From: Rhizopus arrhizus
Taxonomy: Eukaryota; Mucoromycota; Mucoromycetes; Mucorales; Rhizopodaceae
Length of the DNA: 64,000 nucleotides
NCBI GenBank assembly: GCA_024220505.1
Contig: JAKZZE010000025.1
Coordinates: 1-64,000, forward strand
Reading direction: 5' to 3'
Under the pieces are notes generated by a model, which worked only from the letters and a program-made list of their open reading frames with translations, made no database searches and was not told where the DNA came from. The position numbers and the translations under genes were made by a program. Position 1 is the stretch's first letter. The number at the start of each line of letters is the position of its first letter. Below, in pieces: positions 45,650-55,351 of this stretch.

Positions 45650-48313
45650 CTAATAGTTGATCCAAAGACCCTTATTTTTTATAATGTCAATACATCGTTG
45701 AGGCATACAGTAGCGGACAAAACTGGTGCACAAAACTTTTTTTCAGCTTTTAACTACCATTACCTGCTCATGGTAATTGCAATAGTCATGAAACTGTACT
45801 AGAAGGAGGATATACTAGTTATTGTAATTTATGTATGTTCTAAGCATGACATTGTTAAAACTGAGCGATGAGCGTGCTTTAAATTTATAAAATTTTATAT
45901 TTTCTAAAAACAGCAAAAGTGGCTAAGACCTTAGACTTTATATAATCATCTCATCTCTTGATATCATCGGATGTTCTTCTTTGCATATGCTAATAATATG
46001 CGTGTATATCATTTTCAGTAAAAGAACCCGGCTCTTTAACTATTCTTTTCCAAAGATCATCGACCCTTTTTGATCTAGTGTCGTATCATCATACCTTTGC
46101 CATCAATTGCCACCTGGCATGCTTAAGCGGACTTAGGCCGGGATTAGTGGCGGCTAAACTTGTAGCACAGAAGCGCTGTTATCAAATATTGAGTTTGTGA
46201 CATGCGTTGACTTGTGCCTTGTGTCATTGTCATACTGAAACGAGAGATTACGACGTTTTAGACCACTATACGCTAGGCTTTTATGGTATGAAGTAAGCGA
46301 AATATATGTGTATATTTATGAGTTCATTATATCATCATATACTTGACACACATATTCAGGTCCTCAATATCTAATACAGCCTTAAAACATAACAGAGCAG
46401 CCAGCATGCTTCATTGTTTGATCGCCGTGAAAAAATCGCTCAGGTTGCTCGACTTGCTTTCAATATTAGTGTATACTATCTGCATCCATAATGTTCATAT
46501 TTGTTTCATTGCTAAAGATAGCAGACTTCCAGCCCTCTATTGTATACAATGGCTTGTCGTGATACCACATTCATCGCTTTTTCCGGCTAATACAGCTGAT
46601 GAAATTCTTCGATTCCTTACTTCCAGACTCAAAATCTAGCTTCCTACAGTGCCTTCAGACTGACAATTTGCTAATACTGTATCTTAAGGTCCTCAAAATG
46701 TGCTGAGCATCGAAAACTGTATGTAACGGACCTTGTCCAAGCTTTAGGTTAGTGATTGAGCTAGTAACTTTTCAGACTAAAAGTGGGAGACCTTCATGAT
46801 CACAAGACATTAAGTTTCTTTCTTCCCTCTTTCTCCTGTTGATTGTCCATTTAGAGATTCTTGTTATTCTAGAAATATCTGTTGTCGTACGAACTAAGTG
46901 TATTCGAGATCTCAGAGTTTCGTTTTTACAGTTGCTTATTTTCTTAAACATATAAGGCTAGTACTTTGTTATAGTGAATAGGGTAAAAACAAAAGGGGGG
47001 ATTCAATGGGAAATACAAAATAACTACGGTTTTATATATTTTTTAAGAGCTACTAAAATTCACTAATATGCTGTGAAATCTGAAAGCAAACGGGAGAGAT
47101 ATGGGGAAAATTGAAAGAAGGCTAGACAAGCACCACATTTTTGGCGAAAATTGAAATATGCAAAAAAGCACTAAAAATGACCTTATGCCTGGGGGATGTC
47201 CGGTACAGTTCCGGTTTACATAACATAATGTATATTTTGGACTGTCTTTCAGATGGTATATGCCACAAAAGTCGCAGACATATGGCGGAGATACAATGTT
47301 GATTTTAATTTTTGTGCACCAGTTTTGTCCGCTACTGTAGTTTCAATATAAATTTGACATTCTCTTTCGGTAATTTCGTACCAAGTCTCGAACGTACGAG
47401 TCCATAGTTCATCCATAGAGATAGGAGGAAAATCGTACTGCTTAAACAAGCGTTTTTTTAGGGTATTCCACATATTTTCAATTGGATTTAAGTCTGGAGA
47501 CTGTGGAGGCCACTCCATTGCTGTAAAATCCTGTTTAGACAGCCATTCAGATACGATTTTGGACTTATGCTTCGGATCGTTATCTTGCATAAATTCAAAA
47601 TCAGTCATTCTCAGGCCATTTTCTTTACAACAGTCGGTCATAGACTTCACCAAACCATCTTGCAATACAGATAAATAGACACTCTTGTCCATATTCTTGC
47701 CTACGTCGACAATATACCCAACCCCGTACCAGCTAATACAGCTCCAAACCATAAGTGAGCCTCCACCATGTTTTACGGTTTGCTTTACATGCCTTCTTTT
47801 AAGCTTCTCATTTGGTTGTTTCCAAGCATAAAGCTTACCATCCGATCCAAAACGATTAACTTTAGTCTCATCAGACCAAATCACGCGTTTCCAGTCTTCT
47901 ATGGTCCAGTCAACGTGATTAAGAGCCCAGTCCAATCGCTTTCGTCTGTTTACTTCACTGAGCAATGGTTTTTGAGGCTTCACAAAAGAGGTTAAACCAG
48001 ACCTACGCAACGATCTTCGAACTGTTTCAGCTGATACAATCTTTTGCAAGTCATTCTCAAGTGTGTTTCTGGCTTCTACTACATTCTCTTGACCTTTAAC
48101 AGTTACCAATCGGACTAAATACTGATCATCCCTGCTGCTGAGTAACTTGGGGCGACCTGCTTTAATGCTCTTTACTTCGTTTTTTATTGTTTTTCGAACA
48201 TTCTGAACAGTTCCACGGCTTGCTCCAGTTATTTTTACTGTTTTTGATATAGAGTATCCGCTTTTTAAGCAGCTGATGATACGATTACGGAGATCTTCAC
48301 TGATAGGTTGCAT
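45650..48313 (-). pseudogene. Tc1-type transposase of T11, split only by D3
   Basis: 48313-47340 plus 45707-45650 join, with one TA, into 1032 nt (343 aa). The N-terminus is MQPISEDLRNRIISCLKSGY with a helix-turn-helix (SISKTVKITGASRGTVQNVR). Catalytic motifs: VIWSDETKVNRFGSDG, FMQDNDPKHKSK and QSPDLNPIENMW, 34 residues apart (DD34E). D3 entered within the codons of IET-MPQRC near the C-terminus. As it stands, the gene runs into D3 and makes a 354-residue protein whose last 30 or so residues come from the D3 end. All catalytic residues are kept, so the chimeric protein might still be active; that is inference. Confidence 0.9.
45708..47337 (-). mobile_element. D3: copy of the dead 1630-bp Tc1 family (in T11)
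   Basis: Ends CAGTAGCGGACAAAACTGGTG.. inverted, TA at 45706-45707 and 47338-47339, 1630 bp. Remnant transposase on minus with the same lesions as D1, D2 and D4. Confidence 0.94.
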
Positions 48314-50458
48314 ATTGGACGTTGGTACACTTTTATATAGCAGTTAGCTCCTGTAGATGTAAGTAAAATGGCAAAAAAGGAAAGAAAAACATACTTTGAG
48401 CATTGAAGAATAAAAAAAAATCTTTTCTGGTGGCTTACGCGCTGTGACGAGCAAGATTATAAGCTGATATTGAAATATTTGAAACGGTCCCAAAATTGTA
48501 CAAGTGTAGTCGGCATTTGTAAACGGTCATAACTCCATCAAAACTGATTTTATCGCCGACTAAATAATATTAGCAAAACGCCAAGAAGCTATACTTTTGA
48601 ATGATGTATAACATGCTGTAGCTTATTTATCGTTTTAGTGTCGATAAATCCTACTGAAGCAAAAAATGCAAAACACTTGTACAACTTTGTGAGCCACTGT
48701 ACATAATCTTCTTTCTTCATTGTTCCATCATAGATACCACAAGCATACCCAGGATCATCGTATGTAATACAGCTCCACATCATAACGCTACCTCCACCTC
48801 TTTTTATTGTGAAGTCAGGATGGTGGAATCGAAGCTTATCATGTACTCTCTTCCAGTAGTACTTCACACCGTCTGATCCCCAAATGTTTACCTTAGGCTC
48901 GTCAGAGAATACCATACGACATCAATCATCTTTTGTTCAATCCTTGTGGGCGTTGGCACATGCAAGTCGCTTTTTCATATGAATAGCCTTTAAAAACGGC
49001 TTGTGCTTCATAATACGGGTCTGGAATCCCGTCTATTTTAAAAGTTTTAAGCAAGAAGAGTAGCCAATTGCGCATCCAAGACCACATAAATATCGTTGTA
49101 CACCCTTCCCCGTCTTTAATTTACCTGATATGGCTGATTGTCTAATGTAGGACTTGGTTGTAGCAGTAATTTCGGTCTTGCGGCCTGATTTAAGGGGCCT
49201 CATGTTAGGAAACCATCTTCGCTTATAGTCGCTGATGGTGCTTTTCTTGACTCCAGGCACTCGTTTTATGATGGATAAGTAAGAATGACCAGATTTGAGT
49301 AAGGACTTGATGTTATCTTGTACATCTAAACGCAAAGAACGAACCATGTTTGTATAAAGCAGTAATAATAAAGAAAGAAGAAGAAAGCGTGCTAAATCAG
49401 CCAAAAAAATGCAGATATTTATATTTTTTTTATTATTAATATGAATCTAATGTATTATTAATCATCTGAAATAAAAGCGACGGCTTCTGAGTCAGCAGCA
49501 TTGAATAATCTTGGTAATTAAATTTCTATAGGGCACCCTGAAAAATGGTCCGGATGTTGCTGAAATATTTGATCTTTTGTAGCTCCTTTTGAACTTTTGT
49601 GTGACATATCAAGTTTTTACTAAAAATAAAGTAACGTTTTCTCTTCAAAATAATGCTTGCTTCGTTCAATTTGATGGAGATTTGGTAAATCTATAGCGAT
49701 ATTTGTGAATAATTTAAAAACATCCGGACCATTTTTCCACCTACTGTATCATGCCCTCTGTATGGTTACCCTCTACATTATCCCGAGTAGCAAAGCCATG
49801 GGAATGGTTAACAACCTCATGCCGACGGAAAAGAAACTCACTAGAGCTATAGTTTGCTGGAGCGAATATATGATTCTGCAATCTTGCATCATCAGGATGA
49901 AGTGAGGAATAGGCCCTCCATCCATCGCTACGGATGACTGCTCCTTCCTTGCAAAGCTGGTAAAGGATAGGCAACAATGTAGCAGCAGTCCTATTCGGAA
50001 CGGTACAGAGCATACGGCGTCCAGCAGAGAACTTCTGTCTCGTCTCTTGAACACCAGTTGTAGGATCGGTATAGCTGTACGTAATACAGTGCCCCACAAA
50101 ACCCTTCAAGTGTTTTGCTTTTTTTCGTTTTTTGCTTGTCACGAAGCATTGAGTACTACAATTGGTAGCATGCTATACCTTATTTGAAAGCTACTGTGGC
50201 AGGGTATCTGGATAATGTTTAAACTCCGAGCTCCATGCAATGGCCGTGGAGTAATGACACTTTAAAAACAGACACACACTTGAAGGGTTTTGTGGAATTT
50301 AAAAAATCTCATGTTAATGTCGTAAAAATCATCATACACGTCACAAAGATGTGACTTGTCAACTTTTTGTGTAAAACGTTTTGTTTATTTACAACTTTCT
50401 ATTTTTTTGTTTGCCTTTTTTTATAACATAACCTAATTAAGTGACATGCGACCAATTA

Positions 50459-52120
50459 CAGTGAGTTAAAAAACCGTTTCAGTGTTTTTCCTAAATATGG
50501 TTTTGCTACCATAACTACTGATATACTAAATAAAATGCTACATTTCATACATCATATGAAAGCACTAGTTCTGATGTATAATAAAATATAAAAATAGTAT
50601 TACTTTTTCAATATTTGCTCCCTAAAACTTATAAAATTACTACAGTCGGTGCACTGAAACGGTTTTTTAACTCCATTAAAAAAAACATAAATACCAATTA
50701 CAATTATGCAGACTTCATTTTTAATTTATGCAATACACATAAAGTTAGGGGAAGAGTATAATACTTTGCATTTATTAAAAAAACAAGTATATAAACACTT
50801 TATTTTATTAATAGACGCGTAACAAATTTCATCCTTTTTCATTTTACATTTTCAACCCAATCTTTATTAAAAATGACTCGCTCCATTTCCCAAGATACTC
50901 AAAATGCTTTGAGAGTGCTCTTAGAGTCTGATTTGTCTTATGAAGAGATTGCTAATCGCTTGACTTTCTCTAAAGCCACTGTTCATCGATATTGCAAAAA
51001 ATGGAATATTCAAAGACCCGATAACACTGGCGGACGACCTCAGATCTTAACTGAAGCAAGCAAGTCCCTCATGAAGAGAATGGTAATCTTAGGACGATTG
51101 AAGTCAGGTGTTGAGGTCTTCGATTATTTTAAGGTCATTTACCCAAGGTTGACTTACAACACCACCCTAAATGCCTTAAAGAGCCTAGGATTTAAAGCCC
51201 GACCAAAAAGAAAGGTACCTCTTTTGTCAGCAAAACACAGGAAAGCACGCTTGGAATGGGCACTTGCTCACAGGTACTGGACTACTGACGACTGGAGAAA
51301 GGTTATCTTCTCTGACGAGTCAAAAATCAACGTTTGGGGCTCTGATGGAGTTGAATTCTATTGGAGTCTACCTGGAAGCCCATTACAGCCTCATCATGTA
51401 ATCCCAACCGTAAAACACGGCGGTGGAAGTGTTATGGTGTGGGCTTGTATGACTTCTCATGGAGTTGGATATATCTGCGAGATATACGACGGCAGAATGA
51501 CTGCATCCGATTACATCCATATCCTAAAAACCGAACTGGCAGATACCCTTCATTACTACCGATTAGGAGATGGTGATTTCATCTTTCAGCATGATAATGA
51601 TCCGAAACACACTGCCAAGATAACGACGACTTATCTTATAGAAGAAGCAAAGTACCCAGTATTGCCTTGGCCTTCTCAATCGCCTGACCTGAACCCAATT
51701 GAGCACATGTGGCGACACTTAAAGTTGAAATTAGCTTTATACGAGCAAAGGACAAGAGGTGTCCATGAACTATGGGAAAGAATCAAAATTGAATGGGAAA
51801 CATTTGATAAAGATATTTGCTGTAAATATATTGATAGTATGCCGGCTAGAGTTCAAGCTGTAATAAAAGCTAAGGGTGGAAATACTATATATTAGTATTT
51901 TTTTACCTAGTTAAAAAACCGTTTCAGTCATCCCCTTTTTTTAAAATGGCCATTGCTTAAGATGTAATTCATAGATTAAGATGAGATGTACATTGCTTTG
52001 TTGCAAAAAAGCCATATAATAACATAATAAAAAAAGAACACGTATACTCTAAATATTTCTTTCAAAAAAAGGATAAATGTGTGAGTTTCAATTTTACTGA
52101 AACGGTTTTTTAACTCACTG
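50459..52120 (+). mobile_element. T13: intact Tc1/mariner element
   Basis: 1662 bp, ends CAGTGAGTTAAAAAACCGTTT.. inverted, TA at 50457-50458 and 52121-52122. Inner inverted tip copies lie at about 50652-50670 and 51910-51928. It carries a complete transposase and is the best candidate for an active element in the window. Confidence 0.95.
50873..51895 (+). CDS. Tc1-type transposase of T13, full length
   Basis: 340 aa, uninterrupted. The helix-turn-helix region (MTRSISQDTQNALRVLLESD, YEEIANRLTFSKATVHRYCK) is followed by a GGRP linker and the RNase-H-fold catalytic domain: VIFSDESKINVWGSDG (first Asp), FQHDNDPKHTAK (second Asp), QSPDLNPIEHMWRH (Glu). 35 residues separate second Asp and Glu (DD35E). 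The C-terminus is SMPARVQAVIKAKGGNTIY. Every signature motif is canonical. The start is the ATG matching MPK/MTR starts of relatives, about 415 bp from the left tip. It should cut at its own ends and insert at TA. Both ends and both TA copies are intact. Confidence 0.95.
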   Translation: MTRSISQDTQNALRVLLESDLSYEEIANRLTFSKATVHRYCKKWNIQRPDNTGGRPQILTEASKSLMKRMVILGRLKSGVEVFDYFKVIYPRLTYNTTLNALKSLGFKARPKRKVPLLSAKHRKARLEWALAHRYWTTDDWRKVIFSDESKINVWGSDGVEFYWSLPGSPLQPHHVIPTVKHGGGSVMVWACMTSHGVGYICEIYDGRMTASDYIHILKTELADTLHYYRLGDGDFIFQHDNDPKHTAKITTTYLIEEAKYPVLPWPSQSPDLNPIEHMWRHLKLKLALYEQRTRGVHELWERIKIEWETFDKDICCKYIDSMPARVQAVIKAKGGNTIY

Positions 52121-53348
52121 TAGCAATGACATGCAGAACAGAATCGTTCAACTTCTTAAAGAGGGAGTTTCTGGAGAAGAAATATCGACGAAGACTGGTG
52201 TCAGTACTGGAACTATTTCAAAAATCCGAAAAAACCATGATTTGGGAGATTTTAAAGCTAATGGAGGTAGGCCATTCGTAATCTCGACATTACTAGGTCG
52301 TCGAATCTTGCGAAATTTCAACTCTGGCAATTACAAAAATGCTTCAGACGCTGCTAGAAAGTTGTTAGAAGATGGTGAAAATATTAGTGCTGAGACTATA
52401 AGACGTTTTTTAAAAGAATCAGGTTATGCAGCAATTCATAAGCCTAAAGTCCTTCCTTTAACTAAGCACCGTATGAAGGAAAGATATGAATTTGCACGTG
52501 CGCATCTATCATGGACCATCGAGGACTGGAAAAAGGTCATTTTCAGCGACGAAACTAAAGTGAATAGAATTGGTTCAGATGGTTTACAATGGACTTGGAC
52601 AAATGGTGACAAGTTAAAAGACTTTCAGGTTCAGCATATGATCAAGCATGGAGGAGGTTCATTGATGCTGTGGGGCTGTTTAACATGGTATGGCGTTGGA
52701 TACCTATCGAATATCAAAGGAAGCATTAATTCTGACTTTTATATTGGTATTTTGGAAGATGAATTAATGAAAACAATTGATTGGTATGAGCTTCAAAAAG
52801 AAGAGATTATATTTCAGCAAGACGATGCTAGTATCCATACTGCCAAAAAAGTCTCTGAATGACTGGAAAACAATAATATTACTGTATCAAGATGGCCACC
52901 TCACTCTCCTGACTTAAATTCTATTGAGAACATATGGTCAATCGTAAACCGTCGTTTATTACAATACGAAAAGCAGCCTGACGGAATGCTCGAATTATGG
53001 TCAAGAGTAGAGGATGTTTGGGAGTCAATTACTCAGAATGAGTGTCAAAAGCTCATAGAAAGTATGCCTAAACACATTAAAGCAGTTTACAATGCAAAAG
53101 GAGGACATACTAAATATTAATTGTTGTTAAACAAAAATTCTACAAAACCCTTCAAGTGTGTGTCTGTTTTTAAAGTGTCATTACTCCACGGCCATTGCAT
53201 GGAGCTCGGAGTTTAAACATTATCCAGATACCCTGCCACAGTAGCTTTCAAATAAGGTATAGCATGCTACCAATTGTAGTACTCAATGCTTCGTGACAAG
53301 CAAAAAACGAAAAAAAGCAAAACACTTGAAGGGTTTTGTGGGCACTGT

Positions 53349-53978
53349 GGACAATGTAAAAGATACGATGCAAGGAGATTCCGGGCCGGGTATTTGTCCT
53401 ACATAGATACCAATTACAGCAATCGACGCAAATAATTTTTCCGCATCGAATGGTGTCACTTTCGAGGCAGTCACGTTTAAACTCAGGTAGATATGGCGCT
53501 TGCAACACGAAAAAACCTCTTTTGAGCTAATCCCACAAAAACGATGCGGAGGGATTACTCTACCAATATTTGTACAACATCAGCATCCGGCACCGCAATG
53601 AACGCGAATAATTTCTTCCAATCCAATGGTGGTATTTATAGACCTCTCACTGTAACATACAGGGAGATACAGGCCTTTAAAGACGAAAAAACCCCCTGGT
53701 CGGACGGACATTATGCTACTAGGAAGGATTACAAGCCGAATTCTTGTTCTACCTATATGACAAGCTTACCCATAGGTAGAAACAGTGCTTCCGCATTTAA
53801 TCATGATATTTACAAAGTGATCACATCGAAACTCAGCTTGATATCCGTCTTAAGGCGTGAAAAAAGTGCTTTTGCTGATGGACAAGAAATTGTGCAGGTA
53901 GACTGCAATCTGAATATTGCTTCTAGTTATACTTAAAATATTCTTACAACCTCAGATGATATTTCTGCATTGACTGCT
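53349..53978 (+). repeat. Left 630-bp TIR of MerL
   Basis: Appears identical to 60162-60791 (inverted) except for the outermost bases 3-9. It is made of about 3.5 diverged tandem units of roughly 175 bp, each opening near GATGC..GGA. Read on + it encodes repeats of about 58 residues sharing the shape (D)Y..N..C/ANNF..SNG..Y..(E)KT/S, with an open frame at 53544-53936 (130 aa). The frame resumes past the stop into the element interior (..SALTADNFEALNFFYKKQ). No known domain was recognised; it may be a captured repeat-protein fragment or noncoding repeat DNA. Confidence 0.85.
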
Positions 53979-55351
53979 GATAACTTTGAAGCACTAAATT
54001 TCTTTTACAAAAAACAATTACGAAGCAAGCAAAAAGGAGCATGAATAGATCTTCAGGGAAATTGTACAAAGCCTCTCTTTTTGGCCTGAGCACTATCACT
54101 CCTTTCTGTGTATTTTACAACAATATCAGCCGTACCATCTTTTCTAAGGCGAGGTTCATAATAGGTATACAATGGAAAGCTGACGGTGGTTGCCAGTAGA
54201 AAGCTTATTATACTGTAATGTTTAAGAATTCACCGAACTATTGGTTCTACAATGTGAAAATGGGCAAAAACTTTTTTTAGGTAAATAAAATTATGACAGT
54301 GACAAATTAAGCTAAAAAACTTCATTTGCAAATATGTAGACATGAGACGGGTGAAATATCAAAACTGGTACTATGTGCTATAATCTGCAAATAGAAGTGC
54401 TATAGGTAGACATAATAAAATAATAAATTATGCTATAAACCAAGCATCTCCAACATTAGCATAGTTGAATCATAAAGATCTGACGATGAATTATATCATA
54501 AAGGGTAATGAATGTCTTGCATATATAATACCAACTTGATATAGTAATGAGTCTTTGCATAATTTCTTTTATGATCCAATGTATTAAGTTGCATTGAGAC
54601 TATGCATGTCAAAATAGAATATTGTTTTTCTTGCATAGTAACTTTATTGATCTAAACGAATGATTGAGAAATAATCCTATCAATAATCCGATTGGTGTCT
54701 TAATAGCTCCTGTTGTCTGCATTATTAGGTTTCAGTTTTTCTGTACTTATTTAGTAACCGAGTTTCAGGAACAAAATACGAGAGTCGTCTTAAACAACAA
54801 TTGCATGGGTGCCTATTTATAAATGCAACATCAGTAGCTTAGAATAATGATTTATAATATAATTATACAAGATATGATGGCAATGCCCCAATCCAGAATG
54901 AAACATCAAGAAAGAACCAATTGATTTAACTCAATCGTCCCCATGAATTATTATTCAAAAGAATATAAATATCCCACCTAAATCCTCATTGAAAAAGGAT
55001 AACTTTAACTGGGATATAATCAAGAATAAAAAGTATCTCAAATTATCGTTTTGGTGCATTTTTATTTCTTTTTATTTTCGTTTATTACAAGAAGAACATA
55101 GGGTCAATTAGAATAGTCAAACCATCCATAATAGCATGCATATGTAACCACAAGGCGCAGGCATATAATGAACCGTAACTTCGAATACTAATTTCCGAAT
55201 TGTAACCACGAGTACTAATTTCCGAGTTGTAACCATGTGTATATTTGAGTATCTCATATGTGAAACAACGTGTTTAATTGCTGTTCAAATATCTATATAA
55301 AGAGACATACCTTTTTCTTTTTTTTTTTCGTCTTCATTTTATATAATTAAT
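53979..55351. other. MerL interior upstream of its transposase
   Basis: No gene. 54395-54530 resembles 42385-42508. 55185-55240 holds two copies of a unit of about 28 bp (CGA(A/G)TACTAATTTCCGA). A TATATAAAG box lies at about 55293, about 60 bp before the transposase ATG, a plausible promoter. Confidence 0.5.

Larger units (their letters stand above)
45399..48699 (-). mobile_element. T11: Tc1/mariner element in the T10 gene, carrying D3
   Basis: Ends CAGTGGCTCACAAAATTGTAC.. inverted, TA at 45397-45398 and 48700-48701. Native length 1669 bp. Inner inverted tip copies are at about 45593-45612 and 48484-48506. Confidence 0.94.
45013..49347 (-). pseudogene. Tc1-type transposase of T10, split by T11, several stops
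   Basis: 49347-48702 plus 45398-45013 give 1032 nt, the same length as the T7 gene, with no frameshift. It starts MVRSLRLDVQDNIKSLLKSG. Stops: TAG after CLKLLK (Ser in T7) and three TGA codons at Trp positions (HKD-stop-TKDD-stop, and EEQ-stop-ARF). The first catalytic motif reads FSDEPKVN, not FSDETKVN; then YFQQDNHPKHTS and QSPDLNPIEHIWHH, 37 residues apart. Mostly G-to-A and other point changes. Confidence 0.88.
44786..49746 (-). mobile_element. T10: T7-family Tc1/mariner element in the MerA gene, carrying T11
   Basis: Ends CAGTAGGTGGAAAAATGGTC.. inverted, TA at 44784-44785 and 49747-49748. Native length without T11 is 1658 bp, exactly that of T7. Long TIRs with inner inverted tip copies. 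Confidence 0.94.
50446..53120 (+). pseudogene. Tc1-type transposase of T12, split by T13, one stop
   Basis: 50446-50458 plus 52123-53120 give 1011 nt, frame-continuous: MRPISNDMQNRIVQLLKEGV.. T13 sits between codons 4 and 5. A TGA at 52860-52862 replaces a Trp (SE-stop-LENNN). Motifs: VIFSDETKVNRIGSDG, FQQDDASIHTAKK and HSPDLNSIENIW (usual Pro is Ser), 34 residues apart (DD34E). The C-terminus is SMPKHIKAVYNAKGGHTKY. Confidence 0.9.
50087..53347 (+). mobile_element. T12: Tc1/mariner element in the MerA gene, carrying T13
   Basis: The left end CAGTGCCCCACAAAACCCTTC follows TA at 50085-50086. The right end ..GGGTTTTGTGGGCACTG is at 53347. The right TA was split by MerL: the T is at 53348 and the duplicated TA lies at 60799-60800. 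Native length 1597 bp. Inner inverted tip copies are at about 50279-50297 and 53142-53160. Confidence 0.92.

Noticed and set aside
29191..52862. Possible TGA reassignment (Trp or other) because several transposases read through with TGA
   Set aside because: TGA falls at Ser in T7 and at a Gln/Arg-type position in T3 as well as at Trp; intact genes T8, T13 and MerL use TGG for Trp without internal TGA. Mutation is the simpler reading.
53544..53936. Two identical 130-residue proteins at 53544-53936 and 60204-60596 as a gene pair
   Set aside because: They are the two arms of the MerL TIR; kept as repeat content, not as separate genes.
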